Shown here: positions 14,506 to 17,021 of the stretch, one piece after another | Position numbering within the stretch: position 1 is the stretch's first letter | Layout of the letters: each line of letters starts with the position of its first letter | Assembly: GCA_014801655.1 (NCBI GenBank) | Contig: JAAVDT010000028.1 | Location: forward strand, 1-17,021 | Direction of reading: 5' to 3' | Length of the DNA stretch: 17,021 nt | Origin: Bacteroides sp. | Lineage (GTDB): Bacteria; Bacteroidota; Bacteroidia; Bacteroidales; Muribaculaceae | Made by a program: the position numbers and the translations under genes | The notes under the pieces: generated by a model | Told to the model about the DNA's origin: nothing | Database searches by the model: none | What the model saw: the letters and a program-made list of their open reading frames with translations, nothing else

Positions 14506-15945
14506 ATGACCGCATTTCTAATATCATTGGCCGTGCTCATCGGCGGCTATCTGCTCTACGGCACACTCGTTGACCGCATCATGGCCACCGACAAAAATCG
14601 CCCCATGCCGGCCTACACGCTTCGCGACGATGTTGACTATCAGCCGATGAAGTCCTGGCGAGTGTTTCTGATTCAGTTTCTCAACATTGCCGGCCTCGGT
14701 CCGATTTTCGGTGCAATCATGGGCATCATGTTCGGTCCGGCAGCCTTTCTCTGGATAGCACTCGGCACGGTGTTCGGAGGCGCGGTCCACGACTTTTGCT
14801 CCGGAGTCATCTCGGTGCGCAAAGATGGCGCTTCGCTCCCCGAAATCGTTGGCAGCGAGCTGGGCATCGGCATCAAGCAACTCATGCGCGGTTTCTCGGT
14901 GTTGCTGCTGATTCTCGTGGCCGCAGTGTTCGTGGTCACACCCGCCGGACTGCTTGCCTCGATGACACCCGACTATCTTGACAAAACGGTGTGGATTTTC
15001 GCCATATTCGCCTATTATATTCTTGCCACCCTGCTGCCCATCGACAAACTGATCGGCAACCTCTACCCGGTGTTTGGCTTCGCACTGCTTTTCATGGCCG
15101 CCGGCATCCTCGGCATATTGATTTTCACCGACATAGAAATTCCGGTGAGCTTCGCCGACTCCTTTACGACCCACAACGGCGCGGTGCCGGTGTTTCCGAT
15201 GATGTTTGTCAGCATTGCCTGCGGGGCTATCTCCGGATTTCACGCAACGCAGTCGCCGATGATGGCGCGCTGCCTGACCAACGAAAAACTTGCCCGACCG
15301 ATATTCTATGGAGCGATGGTGGCCGAAGGCATCGTGGCACTCATCTGGGCCGCCGCTGCCGTGGCTTTCACCGGCGGCTATGAACAGCTTGCCGCCTACA
15401 TGGCTCAGGATGGCAACTCCACCGGATCGCTTGTCCACGACATTTCTTTCGGCTGGCTCGGCACGGCAGGCGGCATTCTGGCTATTCTCGGCGTGGTGGC
15501 CGCACCGATCACCACCGGCGACACCGCGCTTCGAAGCGCGCGACTGACCGTGGCCGACTTTCTGAAAGTCGAGCAACACACCTTCATGCGCCGACTGATG
15601 ATCGCGCTTCCGATTTTCGCCATCACGGCGCTGGTGATGATGATTGATTTCAGCGTGTTGTGGCGCTATTTCGCCTGGTGCAACCAGACGCTATCGGTGT
15701 TCACCCTCTGGGCCGTCACGGTCTATCTCGCCCGCCACGGCAAAGCCTACATCGTCAGCCTCATCCCGTCGATATTCATGACCGTGGTATGCTCGACCTA
15801 TCTCCTTTGCGCCCCGCGCCCCGAAGGGTTCGGCCTTGACCGCTCCGTAGCCACGGCTGCCGGCGTGACTGTGGCCATTGCCCTGACCGCAATCTTCTTC
15901 AAATATCTACACACGTTAACCCCCACAAAACCTCGCGAAGCATGA
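14506..15945 (+). CDS. cstA: CstA-family transporter (carbon starvation protein A), short form
   Basis: A 479-residue polytopic inner-membrane protein. Hydrophobic segments start at residue 1 (AFLISLAVLIGGYLLYG) and continue through the whole length, with the family's conserved MKSWRVFLIQFLNIAGLGPIFGAIMG, GGAVHDFCSGVISVRKDG and APITTGDTALRSARL. Proteobacterial CstA and BtsT are about 700 residues, so this is the compact form usual in Bacteroidetes. Family members take up pyruvate or peptides during carbon limitation; the substrate here is unknown. Its stop overlaps the next start (ATGA), which couples it to the PHP phosphatase. The short 14468-14505 gap shows no promoter, so it may share the upstream transcript. 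Confidence 0.92.
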   Translation: MTAFLISLAVLIGGYLLYGTLVDRIMATDKNRPMPAYTLRDDVDYQPMKSWRVFLIQFLNIAGLGPIFGAIMGIMFGPAAFLWIALGTVFGGAVHDFCSGVISVRKDGASLPEIVGSELGIGIKQLMRGFSVLLLILVAAVFVVTPAGLLASMTPDYLDKTVWIFAIFAYYILATLLPIDKLIGNLYPVFGFALLFMAAGILGILIFTDIEIPVSFADSFTTHNGAVPVFPMMFVSIACGAISGFHATQSPMMARCLTNEKLARPIFYGAMVAEGIVALIWAAAAVAFTGGYEQLAAYMAQDGNSTGSLVHDISFGWLGTAGGILAILGVVAAPITTGDTALRSARLTVADFLKVEQHTFMRRLMIALPIFAITALVMMIDFSVLWRYFAWCNQTLSVFTLWAVTVYLARHGKAYIVSLIPSIFMTVVCSTYLLCAPRPEGFGLDRSVATAAGVTVAIALTAIFFKYLHTLTPTKPREA

Positions 15946-16763
15946 TCGACTTCCTTAAACTCATAGGCGACTCTCAGCTTTATAACTTCCACTCCCACAC
16001 ACAATTCTGCGACGGACGCGCCCCGATGGCCGACTTTGCGCGCCAGGCCGTTGAGATGGGCTTCACCCACTATGGATTCTCTCCCCACAGCCCGATTCCA
16101 ATACCGTCGCCCTGCAACATGACCACGGATGATGTGGCCCTCTATCTGGCTGAGGTTGAGCGGCTGCGCAAGGCCTACGCCGATGCGCCGACACAATTCT
16201 TAGCATCGATGGAAGTTGACTATCTCGGCCCGCAGTGGGGACCCTCAAACCCCTATTTCTCATCGATCGGACTCGACTATATCATCGGGTCGGTTCACTT
16301 CATCCCTTCGCAGTCGGGAGAACTGATTGACATAGACGGACGCTTCGAGAGCTTCCAACGCAAAATGGCGGAGCACTTCCGCAACGACATACACTATGTT
16401 GTCAACACCTTCTTCGACCAATCGCTCGAAATGCTTTCGCGCGGCGGATTAGACATCATCGGCCACTACGACAAGGTGGCGCAGAACGCCTCGATGTATC
16501 GCCCCGGCATTGAAGAGGAAGGATGGTTTGCCCGACGCGCCGACGAGCTGACCGACGAGATAATCCAATCAGGCATCACGGTTGAAATCAACACCAAAGC
16601 GCGCGAGCAGCATGGCCGCTTCTTCCCCGCCGAATTCCGCTGGCAGCGCCTTGTCGAAGCCGGCGCACCCCTGATTGTCAACAGCGACGCCCATCAACCC
16701 CCGCTCATCAACGCATCGCGCCCCGAAGCCCTTTCGCTCCTCTCCCATCTTCGCTCCAAATAA
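15942..16763 (+). CDS. PHP-domain phosphoesterase, histidinol-phosphatase-like
   Basis: A 273-residue cytosolic metal enzyme of the PHP family. Metal-binding motifs are visible in order: NFHSHTQFCDG (His17, His19, Asp24), YGFSPHSP, the Glu in SMEVDYLG, GSVHFIP, GHYDKV, and the C-terminal NSDAH. This pattern fits HisJ/HisK histidinol-phosphatase. No other his gene is nearby, and many Bacteroidales also carry histidinol-phosphatase activity in a HAD-type HisB. It may therefore act on a different phosphate ester. It is coupled to cstA by an ATGA overlap. A GCGAG/CTCGC hairpin (16764-16776) directly after the stop could mark the end of the transcript, although no T-run follows. Confidence 0.85.
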   Translation: MIDFLKLIGDSQLYNFHSHTQFCDGRAPMADFARQAVEMGFTHYGFSPHSPIPIPSPCNMTTDDVALYLAEVERLRKAYADAPTQFLASMEVDYLGPQWGPSNPYFSSIGLDYIIGSVHFIPSQSGELIDIDGRFESFQRKMAEHFRNDIHYVVNTFFDQSLEMLSRGGLDIIGHYDKVAQNASMYRPGIEEEGWFARRADELTDEIIQSGITVEINTKAREQHGRFFPAEFRWQRLVEAGAPLIVNSDAHQPPLINASRPEALSLLSHLRSK

Positions 16764-16790
16764 GCGAGCGCCTCGCCAAGAGAAAGGGAT

Positions 16791-16928
16791 GCACCCCAAT
16801 GCTGTTTACTCAAGCAATCGAGTGAAGCTGATTTCATTCGGGCTTCACCCGAATTGTACGCACCCCAATGCTGTTTACTTAAAAAAATCAAGTGGAGTTG
16901 ATTTCATTCGGGCTTCGCCCGAATTGTA
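16791..16928. repeat. Two tandem copies of a 69/70-bp repeat
   Basis: Copy 1 runs from 16791 to 16859. Copy 2 starts at 16860 and is one base longer because of an A insertion. Both begin GCACCCCAATGCTGTTTACT and end CGAATTGTA. They differ at a handful of positions. Each holds a hairpin ATTCGGG/CCCGAAT near its end (8 bp in copy 2, where the loop-side base is G). A second small stem is ACTC/GAGT in copy 1 (16808-16823) and ACTT/AAGT in copy 2 (16877-16893). No open frame of protein character crosses it. Confidence 0.85.
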
Positions 16929-17003
16929 GGGACGCACGGCTCGTGCGTCCAATTGAGAATCAGCGTTTTATCGTCGGACGCACGAGCCGTGCGTCCCTAC
17001 AAT
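16923..17003. repeat. Perfect 28-bp inverted repeat with palindromic arms
   Basis: The left arm (16923-16950, starting ATTGTAGGGACGCACG) is exactly complementary to the right arm (16976-17003, ending CGTGCGTCCCTACAAT). They are separated by 25 bases. Each arm also folds on itself: GGACGCACG and CGTGCGTCC form a 9-bp stem around a 3-base loop (GCT on the left, AGC on the right). The outer six bases overlap the end of the preceding tandem repeat. It resembles an interspersed repeat or MITE-like element. No transposase is nearby, and 17004-17021 shows nothing further. Confidence 0.85.
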
Positions 17004-17021
17004 GAGAGGGGATGTCTTAAG

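Noticed and set aside
14524..15579. 351-codon minus-strand frame opposite cstA
   Set aside because: Very His-rich and hydrophilic, exactly what antisense of a membrane-protein gene gives; cstA has clear family motifs.
16675..16929. 84-codon plus-strand frame across the 3' repeats
   Set aside because: It is the tail of the PHP gene in the wrong frame joined to the repeat units; the repeated peptide HPNAVY simply reflects the DNA repeat.
16791..17003. CRISPR array or attachment site
   Set aside because: Only two abutting units with no spacers, no cas genes and no integrase; the inverted repeat also differs from a CRISPR repeat.

Overview
The window is a stretch of ordinary chromosome from a member of the Bacteroidales, most likely a GC-rich gut lineage such as Muribaculaceae. 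The family-level placement is inference. The evidence is Bacteroidetes-type promoters (TAnnTTTG -7 boxes, one with a perfect TTTG -33 box), AT-rich gaps between GC-rich genes, and genes typical of the phylum: gldH, ricT directly before gldH, a short CstA, a PD40 periplasmic protein and a BioG-BioC fusion. Apart from the two tRNA-Gly genes at the left edge, all genes run on the plus strand.

Layout. (1) 1-259: two tandem tRNA-Gly(GCC) genes on the minus strand, the first cut by the window edge, with their promoter. (2) 405-4284: a tightly overlapping biotin operon, bioA-bioF-bioG/bioC. The last gene joins the pimeloyl-ACP methyl ester esterase and the malonyl-ACP methyltransferase, so the enzymes that open and close the masked pimelate pathway are one protein. 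bioB and bioD are not here. (3) 4359-4979: a small coiled-coil protein and ZapA, which look like a cell-division pair. (4) 4980-5286: a structured, GC-rich, apparently non-coding stretch ending in an intrinsic terminator. By position after zapA it is a candidate 6S RNA. (5) 5287-8781: rny (RNase Y), ricT and gldH. RNase Y beside RicT suggests an RNA-processing partnership, and RicT carries a long basic, Gln/Asn/Gly-rich tail. (6) 8839-13091: a HAD phosphatase, an M24 peptidase, the CCA-adding enzyme, queD and queE, closely packed and probably one transcript. The last three concern tRNA maturation and queuosine/7-deazaguanine synthesis. (7) 13132-14467: a secreted PD40 beta-propeller-like protein with its own promoter. 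(8) 14506-16763: a CstA-family transporter translationally coupled to a PHP-type phosphatase. (9) 16764-17021: no gene, but two tandem copies of a 69/70-bp repeat running into a perfect 28-bp inverted repeat whose arms are themselves palindromes, which looks like an interspersed repeat cluster.

No defence island, CRISPR array, transposase, prophage or obvious new multi-gene system is visible. The most interesting points are the zapA-rny RNA candidate, the BioG-BioC fusion, the RNase Y-RicT pairing with the RicT tail, and the 3' repeat cluster with a compensatory base change.
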